64,000 nucleotides of DNA from Ascidia mentula. Taxonomy: Eukaryota; Chordata; Ascidiacea; Phlebobranchia; Ascidiidae. Made by a program: the position numbers and the translations under genes. The first letter of the stretch is position 1; every line of letters begins with the position of its first letter. The notes under the pieces were generated by a model that had not been told where the DNA came from, ran no database searches, and saw only the letters and a program-made list of their open reading frames with translations. Shown here piece after piece: positions 22,601 to 34,709 of the stretch. The stretch is from positions 17,055,001-17,119,000 of the forward strand of contig OX387204.1 of assembly GCA_947561715.1 (NCBI GenBank), written 5' to 3'.

Positions 22601-25600
22601 CAATAAAAGCAAATCATTACGATTGGATACCTCTAATTATAAACGCCTTTTCCACCTTGTCAATATGATTGTTTGTTGACTGACAAACGTAAGTTCCTGA
22701 ATCCGCAACATTATCAATCATAAAAATCAATCGAACTGTTTGCAAATACTCTGTGTTATGTACAATACTCGTGGAGATATTAGAAGTTGTAGCTCCGATG
22801 ACAGATTTGTTTCTAAAATTTAAAACCAAAGTTACGAATTTGTTGAACTGATGCTAAATCATGTGTTTACCTTTCCCATGTTACGTTAGGCTTCGGAAAC
22901 CCATAAGAGACACAATCAACGTATTGCCGATGAAAGTTTTCCGCAATAATTCCTGATGCAGAAAGTGTCATGTTTGGACGAACTAAATACATCTAACAGT
23001 TTAACTGGGACTTAAACAGTTTATGGTCACTACTATACCTTTCAGAGTGACTTGTCTTCTGGTTTCAGACAGCAGGTTTGTGTCCTTGCGGTTTTCGGCC
23101 CAACATTCGTAAGCCCCGCCATAAGTTGCGTCAACTTTTTTTAAGTGAAGGCGTTTCGTTACGTGGTATCGACCTTGCGATAATTTTTGTTGGGAAACCG
23201 AGACCGAATATGCAAAGCTTGTTATCAAATTTTCTCGCCTAAAAACAATAAAGAGGAAGATATTAGCTTTACAAATATTAGGGTGTAACGCAAAAACCCT
23301 TCTGTCAAGTTTTACATCTTATAAGCAATTCCTGTTAAAATGTTACAATCTTACCTGTACCAGTTAACCGCAGGCCTGGGATTTCCATACGAAGTGCAAT
23401 CAACCGTTACATTCTCCCATTGTTCCAAGTCCAAATTTCTTCGGGATAATGTGATGTTTACTTTAACTAAAACAAGGTGATTTTTCCTGTAATTTAAAAA
23501 TGTATTTTATGTTAATCTTACCATATATAGTTAACTTTCCAGTGACTTTTCCATACACATTTTCTGCAACACATTCATAATTTCCGGATTGCATGACGTC
23601 ACTTCTACTAAGCAACAAACCAACTTGACTCTTATATTTCCCATTGTTTTCTGTAGTTTGGAAAATCGATGATGCTCCAATAATTTTTCCGCTTCTGCAC
23701 AAATTTTCACGTAACCAAAAGTTGACCAAAAGTGAGAAGCATTAAGGCAGTAGGATTTCATGCAATGGCATGATTGACAGCATCGCTCTACTGCGCAGGT
23801 CCTTGCTTGGCATCAATTGATTTAATTGCCTATAATACGTAACGTTACACAGAGGGATTAAAACGGAGAACAAACCTCGTCCACGATACAGTTGGTTTGG
23901 GAAATCCAAACGAAATACAATCAACGTGGATTTGTTGGCCGTATTCAGCAACAATTGTTGTGTTGCTCAAAGATATATTTGGAGCAACTGCAAAAAAGAA
24001 GGAATTTTGCTGTGTAAGGCAGGGGCGGTACCAAGCAGGGACGATCGCACCAATTAGAATATTTCATAACACTGAAATCAATACAGTGGCAGACTAAAGG
24101 GTTGTTTTAATATTGATTTTTGTTGTTCACTAGCGTTCTATGTCTGCCACATGCACGGCTATCTACACGTCTGTATGCGATTGAAATCGTCATTATTGCG
24201 TTAAGATTTAAAGAATTTGGAAGGAAAAATTTTGACTAACCAAACACTTGTAAAGTTTTCCTTTCCAGTTTGGATCCAATAGTATTTGTTCCCATGCAAG
24301 TGTAATTCCCCGATTCACTCACATCATTCACTGTTATGTGAAAAGTGGATGAACTGCGGGAGGAGTTGACAGATTGATAAACGTTGGAACTACTATTGTT
24401 GGTAACCATTGCGTCATTTCTGCGCGATAAATGAGACATGTTATCACATTTCCTGACTAAAATTTGACTAATCACAATTCATTTGAAACGTCTTAGTTTT
24501 TCTGGACAAACATTCTGATGAATATGATAACTTTTTAGGATTATACATATGAGTAGTGACGATTAGGGACTGGTTTACCCAAATGGGCTACAAGTAAATA
24601 GGATTTAGTAGCAAATATTTCGAATTGCAGTGTGAAAAACAATCTAAACACAACAATGACAAACGATACTAAAATATAGAGGAGGCAGAAGAAAACATTA
24701 TTTATATGGCAGTGCGGTGTAAAAAACTTTTTTCCACTGTTGTAATCACGGGTATCAACAAATACTTTATACCTTATCCATGTAAGTAGGGTGGGATTAT
24801 TTTCTGGTGAAGAGCAACTCACAGATTCATAATTTCCATAATTTTTCGCAACTATTTTATTTCTGTCAATCTCGATCTTTACTGCGTACATGTAAATAAA
24901 TGTTAAAGTATTGGAACCCGACCTTCATTATCCAAACTTGTCATGGTTACCTTCATTCAAAAAAGTGCTCTTGGAAATTTTACATTTAGATTCGACTCCA
25001 ATGGCTTCAATTTTAACTTTACCAAAATGAGAAGGACTAACATTCTGGATATAATAATTGAAGATAGCACCCGAATAGTTGGTTAATAAAGTTTCCGATT
25101 GGTTTAGGTTGTAAATTGCTCTGATACTTAGCGCTTCTATATAAGGTTCGGTAATTTTTCCTTTGATAATGATTGTTTCACCGACAATTGCAGAGTAACT
25201 TGTTTGTGAAAATACAATTTTTCGCGGTTGATCTGCAAACAGCACCATGTCAGACGTTTACATATTAAAATATTATTAAACCCACCTTTGAATTCACAAA
25301 TATAGTTGATTTTTAGGTTGCAATTCCCAGCGTACCACCCCCGATTAAGAGGAGTTTCAATTCGAACACATTTGCCAGGTCCGGGATTTGGGTCAAATAA
25401 CCAGGCTGTATATTCTTTACCGCTCCATGACATTATTGGCGAACCCATCATACCATAACCTTGAATCGTAACAAACAAACCACATGTTTTCCTAGGATAT
25501 TTTTGACTAATATAGTTCTGATTGTCATCTATTCGTTCTTTGTCCACTTGAATTCAAAATATGAGATAAAGTTTTTGAATTATATTTTTTATTTAAAGTC

Positions 25601-26175
25601 CAACTTTAATCATGATAATTGATATCGGTTAGTCATAAGTTCATGAAAGAAGATTTACAAAACGAAAACCTGTTATGTTCCTCTGGTAAAAAACAACTCC
25701 GCCCGGCCACGTAAATTTGTTTCCAAAACGTCTACCACCTAAAAAACAAGCTGGAAAACAAGAAAAATAATTTGCTTTCTGTTTCTGAATGACGTCATAA
25801 TGTTTATTGGAAAAAAATATCCAAACAGTTTTAAATTATTGCAAATGTTTTTTACGTATTCTATTTGTGTTGTTTGCAAGACGAGTAAGTCTGTTTTGTG
25901 TTTCGGCATCAAGAATTCTCGCAAGATTTCCACCAAGCTCAATACATCGTTCCTTCGCATCTTTCCAAGTTCGTTTGTCATTGGACATCGAAAAGAAACG
26001 ATATGTGCATGGTTTCGATGAGGAACCTACAATGGAACGATAACTGCCTTGCTCACAATGAACTTGTACATTTCTTGAATCAAAATAGTTGAATAAAACA
26101 CTTACAGACGAACTCTTGAGATATCAACATAACACACGTCCAGATCATCATACAACTGTTTACTGCTTCTGACAT
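18514..26175 (-). CDS. copy 3: complete CTLD-Ig receptor tyrosine phosphatase, type A
   Basis: The fullest gene in the window, 34 exons on the minus strand, all open. Exon 1 26175-26106 (signal peptide, [12 protein letters not shown]), CTLD 26062-25856, 25750-about 25660, about 25549-25286, seven Ig modules (25232-21743), transmembrane exon 21606-21510, juxtamembrane exons 21433-21378 and 21226-21102, D1 20926-19686, D2 19626-18514, stop 18516-18514. The PTP keeps WPDHG and [11 protein letters not shown]. Exon lengths equal those of copy 1 almost throughout, except juxtamembrane exon 21226-21102, which is 9 nt shorter because the usual acceptor is lost and the next in-frame one (cctcag) must be used. 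It is inverted with respect to copies 1 and 2. By family knowledge it is an active membrane phosphatase; its ligand is unknown. Confidence 0.87.
19686..20926 (-). other. PTP D1 of copy 3
   Basis: Exons 20926-20839, 20779-20706, 20647-20513, 20447-20301, 20242-20082, 19986-19851 and 19789-19686. Motifs: [54 protein letters not shown]. The last exon ends at a GC donor, as in copy 1. Confidence 0.85.
21743..25232 (-). other. seven-module Ig array of copy 3 (a to g)
   Basis: Reference set for the family. a 25232-24951; b 24881-24773 and 24419-24241; c 23987-23876 and 23694-23522; d 23466-23355 and 23238-23039; e 22982-22871 and 22812-22631; f 22574-22463 and 22382-22192; g 22124-22013 and 21936-21743. 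First half-exons b excepted are all 112 nt. Each two-exon module has the core Trp at the end of its first exon (WIR, WYR, WER, WTR) and a Y-x-C in its second ([42 protein letters not shown]). Linkers starting PNISLS or ANISVT are potential N-glycosylation sites. Confidence 0.82.
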
Positions 26176-27300
26176 CTTTATTTGATCGCTAAATTCTAAG
26201 ACATTAATAGTTAAATTATCTTGAAAGGTGAGATCTGCTGAAATTAACAAAATACTGCTCCTGTCATTGGTGCTCACAAAAAGATGTCAACACATTATTC
26301 AAGAAAGAACATGTTTTCAAAGAGGACAACTTTTATGCGAATGCAAAGAAAGTAATCCTTCACTGTCAAAGTTACCCGAGTTAATGATACCAAATAAACG
26401 TGAGTGCGTAAAGTAACAGAAAAATCACTGGCTACAGCTTTAAAAAAGGTATTTGCACACGGATTTTCTAAGAAAGGGATAAGAACCATTCCTTATGCAT
26501 ATGAAGAGATATATTTCGACTTAGCAACTTTAAGTTTACCTGCTGGATGAATTGTTCCAAAATATTCACAATACAAGGCTTAAAATACCTTGCAATGCAA
26601 ATATGCCATTGTTCAGGTTGCCTTTTGCCGTGGGAGTAGTTGTTGCGTGGGTGGTTTGTTTGGGTCACAGCGGCCCTCACAAACGAGATACGACTGATCA
26701 TTAGGCCTAAAAATTAATACTTGTTCGACATCAAAACTATTTCAGCAACGTTTCCAAATCATGTCTGGTTTGGTTTCAATATTCACAGATATAGTTGTTG
26801 AATGTGAGAGTGGTACTTAAACTTTGAATCTTAGCAGTCCGAAATTTTTCTGCCTGTACTGGCCCCAAGCTAGATCAGCTACTAAACTTTCCATTGTTAT
26901 CAACCGTGACATTAGCTGTTAGTCAGTGTGTAGTGTGGCACAACATATAGATGTTATGTTTTTAAGGGGGAAAATGTGAAAACGCAAATATAATAATAAT
27001 AGAACTGGTCTTCATGGGTTTCGCATTTCAATCTTTGCACGTAGTTGTGGGAACGACTTCAACTGAGCTGTCTGTATGATCGTTGTTTAGACTTCACATG
27101 GGAATAGAACAAGTCCTAAAAAGTATTTTTAATTTCGGTTCACATGAAGAAATGTAATCATGAAGATAAGTACATGTATAGCAACGCAGCCAAGATGCTA
27201 AACTCATTGAAGAACACAAAACGCAAAAGGATGATTGTCATGACATGAAATAAGTGGTTTACGTCATTAACTTAAAACATTTTTCAAAAGTACAATCCCA
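26176..27300 (-). promoter_or_regulatory. 5' flank of copy 3
   Basis: Reverse complement of the upstream block of copies 1 and 2, including the shared open frame at 26468-26701 (-) and the block beginning gcttggggccagtac near 26860-26880. No gene supported. Confidence 0.45.
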
Positions 27301-28100
27301 AGCAGATTTACGTCAACAACCTTGACAATTTTTAGACACAAATTTTAAAACGTATCTAACGGCGTCGAGTCACAGGTGTCACAATTACGAATTGTTAATT
27401 TTAAGCTGATTCTTCGAATATTGTGACATTTGGGCAATTGTCCCGACCGCGGATTTGAACACCGAAAATTCCAACGTGGAAAACCAATCCGAATATTTAG
27501 GAATTTAATTCTTTGTCGGCTTTGCTGAGGCAAAGACGTCATCAGACAACTTCACCGTTGATGACGTCACTTGAAGAAGGTAAACTGTGAGTGCATGATT
27601 TACATTTTATGCTAATCAGTTTTTTGTATGCAGCTCACAAACCATTTAAGTTGCTCAACGTTTTCGTTCAGTCCAGAAACATTTGTTTGGGTTTCGCAAC
27701 ATTTAACACTTTGTGCCATCAAGTGATGCAATAATATGTATTGCTCCTAGATAAATGTAACAAATAAAGTTAACACAAGTTAAAATAACTTGGGGTTGTT
27801 TAAAACCCTAATTAGAAACGTTTATTTGCCACTCCATTAAGCACCGTTACGAACCTCCACATATGATGTAGTCGTTTTCATCACCCTCAAGTCCACGAAG
27901 GACCACTCTGTTGTAATCGTCTACGGACATAGTTGGTGTAAATGTTATGTATTTTTGACAAGATTGTCATGCAGAAAACTTCCTAATACGTTTCCAAATT
28001 CAATTTACCTCGTACTGATTGCATATAAGTTAATTTATTCAATAAAATAATTACAAAAAGTAGTGTATATATGGAAAGGAAAAAAAGGAATTTTTTTTCC
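27301..28100 (-). pseudogene. collapsed type B phosphatase relic, mirrored copy
   Basis: Minus-strand counterpart of 9221-9900: PTP exon DYNRVVLRGLEGDENDYI (about 27928-27860), start of the next exon, then the last exon (about 27754-27620) with the catalytic exons deleted at the same junction. It is followed by the type B 3' flank with a TGACGTCA site at 27562-27569. Confidence 0.65.
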
Positions 28101-28149
28101 AGCAGTTGACCAATGAGGATAAACAAACTGGCGCATAGTCCTAAAAGCA

Positions 28150-28309
28150 GTTATTCAATGCATTTCCGCAAAAAATCATGCCATCACCAGTCTGACGTCA
28201 GTTAGGTCAGCTTTATATCACTATGGAGAAAGACCAACCACTCCCCTTTAAACTGATAATAGCATAGGTTTTAGGTTTTGCCGGAACGTCTTGAATAAAT
28301 AAAACATGT
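28150..28309. mobile_element. MITE-like element, diverged copy
   Basis: Same element as at 15693-15859, in reverse, more diverged at its left end. The right end cttgaataaataaaacatgt is intact. It lies next to the relic phosphatase exon, as expected if the relic came from a type B gene that already had the element in its intron. Confidence 0.5.
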
Positions 28310-28329
28310 CAAATTATATCAAATAAATC

Positions 28330-28620
28330 ATTTTTAAACTCACTTTTGTATTCTCAAATATAATTGATTTCTTCGTTGCAATCACCAGCATTCCCTTTCC
28401 AAGATATCTTATGCACAAGACGAAAACTTTTACCAAGCAGGTTCTTGGTCATAAGCAATCTGTAAATTCTAAGGCGTGCCATGAATAAACTGGATATCCA
28501 TAAGCAACATAGCCTTCCATGAAAACAAAATGCACATTTACATTTGGATGCATCACTGTTTGATGGAAAAACATTTGGTTTGTTGTTGGATTGACACTTG
28601 GGCCAAAAAAGTTTGTTTTA
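28330..28620 (-). pseudogene. relic last CTLD exon of the third subfamily
   Basis: The minus strand reads HFVFMEGYVAYGYPVYSWHA, then after internal stops NAGDCNEEINYI, aligning with CTLD exon 4 ([18 protein letters not shown] ... [16 protein letters not shown]). The closing YIC cysteine codon is TGA. It belongs to a gene lost except for these scraps. Confidence 0.5.
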
Positions 28621-29690
28621 TCTAGTTTGGTGAATTGCGCATCTCAATATGATAAATGATATGTGACTCGTAGGATATTTTGCCTCAAAGACGATTTTTG
28701 AAGACGCACATACGCCTCAGAAAGCAATCATATGAAATATTGCTGACCAATTAATTTTATATTGAAGTTAACCTTTACATTTTCTTAATTTTGCATAAAC
28801 AACTGAAATAACTAAAATACTTAAGTCCCAATGAAGCAAACAGCAGAGAATAACAAAAAAATGATTTTCCCTGCAACTTTGGCCAAATGTAAATTTTTCA
28901 TTGTGATAAGAGCTAATAATATGACAAACCTGATATATTCGACCGGTAAAAAACAGTTTGGACTCCTGTTGTTGGAGGATGAAATAAACGTCGGCCATGA
29001 CCTCGTTAAGGTGCGAAACGGTGTGCAAATTGGTTGTTTTTGTTTCTTCTATGCGCCATGGCATGTACAGGCTGATACACTGCAATCACGTTTGCAAAGT
29101 GCTGACATTTTGTCCAGTAAAATTTTTATTTATCAGTTTTTGCGTGTACTGTGTGTACACCCATTTTAATAATAAAAATTTTATGCAAAAAATCATTGTT
29201 ACAATAGGTTAATGACTGCGTCAATGTGCAAGCATTGTAATGAATGCAAACGTTCGCTAAGTCATGATCGCACAACTAAACACTCCAAAGGTCGATATGC
29301 TGATCCGTGCTAAAGAAAGTTGTAGGACAATGACCAATCTGCATTATCAGATATTTAGGTCGTATACAATGGTTTTAATGTGAGCTCGAATCTAAGTTGA
29401 GGCTTACAGTGACGAAATGCTTTCTTTGTATTTGTATGAGCAAATGCAGATTAGAAACTAACAGCCTTCCTTTGACACTGGTTTAGATTTTCTTATAAAC
29501 CCAGTGGCAGCGACAATTTTGAGCGCGTGTAATTAATTCTAAAACCTTTCAAAACCAAGAATTCTCTGATAGCAATTACAAAATAAAAACCGATACATGA
29601 ACAACGCATTTGTGATTTTCAACCTAATTGTTTTTGTGTTTGTTTATAAGCCATGATCTAAAAACTTCTTAATTCAAAACATCCATGTAA
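28621..29690. other. non-coding spacer, mirrored copy of 7980-8735
   Basis: Contains two overlapping open frames (28831-29169 +, 28768-29085 -) that are shadows of a duplicated non-coding stretch: the counterpart at 8479-8727 is shortened and no domain is seen. No gene supported. Confidence 0.45.
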
Positions 29691-29699
29691 GCAGGGTGT

Positions 29700-29880
29700 C
29701 AACTATGGTTGCGTTTCACTTCGTCATCAAACAAATGTAAAAAAAAGTTTCTTATCCTTGTCTGGTAACAGACGAACGTGGGAAGATGCGAGGAGAAAAT
29801 GTTCTGAGCTTAGTGGAAACCTTGCTAGTATATCTGATGTCGAAACGCAAAATAATCTTGTTAATCTTGTTGAACATATT
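29700..29880 (+). pseudogene. orphan CTLD exon, third subfamily
   Basis: Third copy of the exon described at 7737-7979; SLSGNRRTW and ARRKCSELSGNLASISDVET are readable, with one extra A upstream shifting the frame. It points against the strand of the last CTLD exon at 28330-28620, so the relic gene was internally inverted. Confidence 0.5.
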
Positions 29881-30310
29881 CCTCACGATTGTATTTTATA
29901 TTTTCAATGCCAACTTTCGTGACAGTATACAGTAATGCAATAAATTTATTTACATCTTCTTCGTTCAAATTGACGTATGCGGTTCAAATATTATGGAAAA
30001 ACGTAATTTTTACATCGGTTGGTGCGAACACAAACGATACACAGCCAAGTAAACACAGAGCGCTCGGGTGATCAACTTTATGTTATCTACTATTGTCATT
30101 GTGGCCGAATGCGACTGCGATGTAAATTCATGCAAAAACAAATGTCTCATTAGGATGTAGAGAAAGTGTTCGGACATTCCATCGACACTCAAACTCACTA
30201 CACACATATGTTTGTTGTATCAGTATCCCACATGACAAATAAAATAAATGTACTAAACATGTTTTCCACAGAACTATGACGTCATAAGGTTCCAGTCACT
30301 TTATCTCATG
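29881..30310 (-). other. flank of a lost type A gene
   Basis: Matches the DNA directly behind the type A stop codons of copies 1 and 3 and ends at about 30310, at the position corresponding to that stop. The gene itself is absent; low-complexity repeats take its place. Confidence 0.5.
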
Positions 30311-30319
30311 GGTAAAGTC

Positions 30320-30654
30320 ATAATACATTTTTTGCCTTTGTTCCGAAATTTCGTTACAAAACCGTTCCGAGAAACGAAATTTCGTTCCCAAATGAGAAAA
30401 ACCGTTTCGGGAACATTATTTTTACGCAAAATTTCGTTACAGGAACATAGTTTGGTTTTTGAATTGTGTTTCCAAAATCACAATTTGGGTAATATCACAC
30501 TAAAAATTGCGTTCCGAAAATCGACCAAGCTAAAAATCACCACTAGATGTCGACAAAGAGACGAAGAAAACGTGGTTTTGCTCATGAGTATAAGGTTGAT
30601 TTTATTACGAATAGATGTTTCCAAACGTAGACAGTTACGGGAAGATGAAAATAT
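30320..30654 (+). repeat. degenerate edge of the minisatellite
   Basis: Scattered units such as gaaatttcgtt and cgttacaggaac precede the regular array. An open frame of 119 codons here is a by-product of the repeat and has no recognisable domain. Confidence 0.45.
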
Positions 30655-31045
30655 GATTGGAACATAATTTTCGTTCCAGGAACAGAATTTGCGTTCCTGG
30701 AACAGAATTTACGTTCCTGGAACAGAATTTTTATTCTGGGAACGGAATTTTTGTTACAGGAACAGAATTTTCGTTACGGGAACGGAATTTTCGTTACGGG
30801 AACAGAATTTTCGTTATTGGAACAAAATTATCGTACCAGAAGAACAATTACATTTCCATTGAGGTTACTTTTCGATCCTGGAACATAATTTTCGTTCCAG
30901 GAACAGAATTTGCGTTCCTGGAACAGAATTTTTATTCTGGGAACGGAATTTTTGTTACTGGGAACAGAATTTTCGTTACGGGAACGGAATTTTCGTTACG
31001 GGAACAGAATTTTCGTTACTGGAACAAAATTATCGTACCAGAAGA
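30655..31045 (+). repeat. 20-bp minisatellite in two higher-order blocks
   Basis: Units of about 20 bp (type ggaacagaattttcgttacg) repeat in tandem. Two blocks, about 30657-30850 and 30883-31045, have the same order of unit variants and both end ggaacaaaattatcgtacca, so the array grew by duplication of a multi-unit block. The phase leaves an open frame of 141 codons on the plus strand, which I do not call a gene. Confidence 0.8.
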
Positions 31046-31130
31046 AAAATTACATAGCACCCTACTTACGTGGAAGTTTTGAATTAAAAAGTTTTTAAAT
31101 ATTGGCTTATAAACAAACACGAAAAAAAAG

Positions 31131-31455
31131 GCCGTTTGCCACCTGAGAGAGCAAAGAATGGAAATGGTGCAAACCGCGGTAAATGTTTTTCTTTGTCCCC
31201 AAGTTCTATTAGCTTATGTTAACTTCATTTGTTACATTTATCTAGGAGCAATACATATTCATGCATCACTTGATTGCACAAAGTGGTGCATGTTGCGAAA
31301 CCCAAACAAATATTTCTGGACTAAATGAAAACATAGGGCAACTTAAAGAATCAGACAACCAAGCAAATTTAGACTATCATGAGCATGCCTGCAAACTGCA
31401 TTTCCGGAATGATTCTACGAATTCCGACAGGAAAACACAGATGTTCTTGAACAGG
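31131..31455 (+). pseudogene. orphan type B phosphatase 3' end with a longer tail
   Basis: The end of the P-loop exon ([16 protein letters not shown], donor gcg/gtaaat) and the last exon (EQYIFMHHLIAQSGACCETQ) are recognisable. After LNENIGQL the frame differs from all other type B copies: instead of KWFVTCIQKTD it continues with KESDNQANLDYHEHACKLHF and more, to a stop at about 31458. Everything upstream is missing, so it is a fragment. Confidence 0.65.
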
Positions 31456-31459
31456 TAGA

Positions 31460-32520
31460 ACAAGAACCACTCTTACTAATGACATTTAAAGTTGGTCTCC
31501 CAAACACAGTTAACTACACGTTAATAACAGGACAACCCGGTCATGTGACCCAATCACTACTGGCAAAACTACAACCCAATATATACCTGTTCGCCACGCT
31601 TAGCTAAAAGAGATGTTGCCACAGGACACAGTTTGGTTAAACATAAAAAGGATCTGTCGCCGCGTTGTCCCAAACGCACTGCTGGTGCTTTAAACAGCGC
31701 GGAATATTCAAACACGGCCGCTCCGCAGGTTGAGAGTCGGATTGTAGGAAATTATCATTTCCATAGGTAAATGTTGCACAGTTGCAAGTTGTTTTTCGTG
31801 ATAATGAATTATAACTTTCCTTGAATGGTCACAGTATTCAAACTGTCAACGCAGAGCCGCAAACCAAAACTGTTAGCAGTTTTTGTTGTAATGAATAGGC
31901 ATGCAGCAAACGCAGAAAAGCGAAGCATAATGTAAATCATTACATTCAAAACATTTTGTGATAGTAATCTAGTGTAAATAACCACAAGTTTTAGTTTCAA
32001 AACCATTATACAAATTTTTGTGTTAGATTTGAACAGGCTGTTGGGGTGAATTAAAAACAAATATTTTCATTTGCTGAAATTCAATAGAGCAAATAGAAAA
32101 TCCACTTATTGTGAAAATTATTTACATGTGTAGGGACCGGTGAGATCAATAACGCAGACCAGCGGTCAAGAACATTACAGTGTAAAACTTCAGTAGGTCG
32201 TTAATGGCACAACTGATTACAATGTTTAATTAGTGATTAACATTGTATTGACAAACCACAAGTTGTTCGTATTGTGCATATTGGCAAAACTTGATTTCTG
32301 TACATGATGTTCACAAATGCACGAAACCACAATATTACTACATAATACAAAAACAGACGTTATAGTGTTAGCACCTTCAAATACATTTTCGGATACAAAC
32401 GAACCGAGTGGATTAGAAAACATAGCTTTCGTATATTGGCTGACAAACATTTCTGGACAAAGACCGAACCAGTATGAGTTTGAAAGTATTCGGTCGTCTA
32501 TTTTTGTTTTATTTCAGAGG
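31460..32520. other. spacer, nothing recognised
   Basis: No family homology, RNA gene or convincing reading frame seen. Two open frames (31809-32060 - and 32317-32556 +) show no domain. Confidence 0.4.
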
Positions 32521-32523
32521 ATT

Positions 32524-33466
32524 TTATCTTTTGTGAATTCGAATGTGATGTGCTAAATCTTTAGCGTGCCTATAGGTTTTATGAGAAGAGGTGCATTTGT
32601 AAGGCTTTACTCCAGTATGAATTCTTCTCTGTACAAGGAAATTTGACCTACTAGAAAAACATTTTTTGCAAATGTCACAATTAAATGGCTTCTCACCGGG
32701 TATGGAATCGTTTGTGTTGATTCAAACTTGAACTGGCTGCAAACGATTTTTCACATATTTCACATCTGAAAGGCTTTTCTCCAGTATGTGTTCTTATGTG
32801 TATTTGTAGATTACTTTTGTTGCTGAAAGCTTTGATACAAAAGCTGCACTTGAAGGGTTTCTCTCCAGTGTGAGTTCTTATGTGTGTTTTTAGATAACCT
32901 TTTCGACTGAAAGATTTGTCACAATATTTGCACTTGTAAGGTTTCTCCCCAGTGTGAGTTCGAATGTGTGCTTGTTGAGTACCACTTTCGCTAAAAGATT
33001 TGTCGCAAAAGTTGCACTTGTAAGGTTTCTCACCAGTATGAGCTCGAATGTGGGTTTTCAGATTACCTTTATGGCTGAAAGACTTTTCGCAATATTTGCA
33101 CTTGTAAGGTTTCTCCCCAGTGTGAGTTGGAATGTGTGCTTTTTGAGCACCACTTGCGCTAAAAGACTTGTCGCAATAGTTGCACTTGTAAGGTTTCTCT
33201 CCAGTATGAGCTCGAATGTGGGTTTTCAGATTACCTTTAATACTGAAAGACTTTTCGCAATATTTGCACTTGTAAGGTTTCTTGCCAGTATGAATTCGAA
33301 TGTGGGTTTTCAGTTTGCTTTCAGATTTAAATAATTTTTCGCAGAAGTTGCAGCGAAATGAATTTCTTTCTTTTGGACCTTCCATATGTGCTTGGCAATT
33401 TATCACAACTTTTCTGCAGGATTTTCTCGTGCCACTGCGAAACAGAAATGAACACATAGATTCCAA
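32524..33466 (-). CDS. C2H2 zinc-finger protein, 8 fingers then a frameshift
   Basis: Minus-strand frame 33466-32693 encodes eight tandem C2H2 fingers of the form YKCxYCxKSFSxxGxLKxHIRxH, joined by TGEKPY/F linkers, as in DNA-binding poly-finger proteins. The first Met in good context may be 33385 (MEGPKERN); a tttcgcag acceptor near 33436 and a cggcag/gtaagt donor near 33491 suggest a short intron and a 5' exon. The frame stops right after RFHTR because of one extra C in ccggg (32696-32700). One base fewer would continue with [15 protein letters not shown] and a tenth, imperfect finger to TAA at 32526-32524. Alternating near-identical fingers point to internal duplication. It is unrelated to the receptor genes; the frameshift may be real or a read error. 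Confidence 0.8.
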
Positions 33467-33499
33467 GTGATATATTTTTTCAAAACTTACCTGCCGACT

Positions 33500-34700
33500 G
33501 ACCTAGATGATCAATTGCGCACAAGGATTTTTCGGGCAAATCCCAATATCTACTATTTCCTCAATATAAAAGTATGCCTTAGCCTACAAGTGAACGCACA
33601 ATGCAGAACGCTTCACCTTAATCGAATTCAGAAAAACAATTTAATTTGCCTCCGGGCGTAACATCTCATTAACTTTCAAACTTTTATTTTGCGCAAGCCT
33701 CGGGCCGCCATGCTTCATTGACAAGACAAAAACATTTTTTCACATACATTAAAATTGGAGTCCGTTGGTCGTTTTATTGAATATTCTATGTTCATCCTAA
33801 AATGATTAGACGTTGCACAGTTCCTCAAAGGGCGCCTGGTCAGTTTACCGGGCTTTTAACCAATACAACTGCCATGTTTCCCTGATGTTTAATTAACTGG
33901 TAAGGAACGGAAAACCCCCAAAATTAAGTGATTTTTAGCACGCATATCGGCATGGACCAACTACCCCACTTATAAGAATTCAAGGTGGAGAAATGGTTAT
34001 TTTACCGGGTAGTCAGGAACGTTGATCACCTTTTCAATTATAATTTGTAGCTGATTTTTATGTGCTAACGCTTCACCAAAGTAAAATGGAAGCTCAAAAA
34101 GAAAACACCAGTGAAAGAAATTTAAATGTTATGCACGGTTAACTTTAGACGGATCGTCTGACATAAAAGACACGGCAATTTTTTCTCCTAAATGATATCA
34201 GTTGGTTTTATCGGAAACAAATTTAAACGACTTATTACTTTTGGCGAATTTTCTTGGACGCATTTACTATATGTATTTTTATTTGCACCTCACAGTTTTA
34301 TTTACGTTTACTTTGCACATTTTTATTTTGTTTCATTCGTTTCAGTCAGCTTTCCACGCTTATTTCAAACGCCTGAGTAGTTTTAGCTACGAGGCAATGG
34401 CATAACACGGGGATTGGTCTGGATGCTGAAATGCGAAATGATGAACAGCAAACCCGGCAGTTCTTGGATGTTGGGTTTGGCGACCCTACTCGAAATCGCA
34501 GTCCGGTAAACTGTTGGTTTGGACCTACGATATAGTATCTCACCCAATGAACGTTGAATTGCAGGGTTGCCGCACTAATTTCGGTTACATAAAGATTAAT
34601 TATTGTGTTTGAACATATATTGTTTACTATAATATGTTTCTTTAACAATCAATGCAACGTGACGATTTCTTTCGATCTACCTGTCATGGCGAATAAATAT
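33500..34700. other. spacer upstream of the zinc-finger gene
   Basis: Presumably holds the zinc-finger 5' exon and promoter. No other feature recognised. Confidence 0.35.
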
Positions 34701-34709
34701 TACAGTTAT

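Noticed and set aside
28768-29169. Overlapping open frames on both strands in the relic block
   Set aside because: The homologous stretch at 8479-8727 is shortened and altered; no domain or splice context.
30657-31082. 141-codon open frame in the minisatellite
   Set aside because: Periodic product of a 20-bp repeat, no start context and no domain.
32954-33334. 126-codon plus-strand open frame
   Set aside because: Complement of the zinc-finger repeats on the minus strand.
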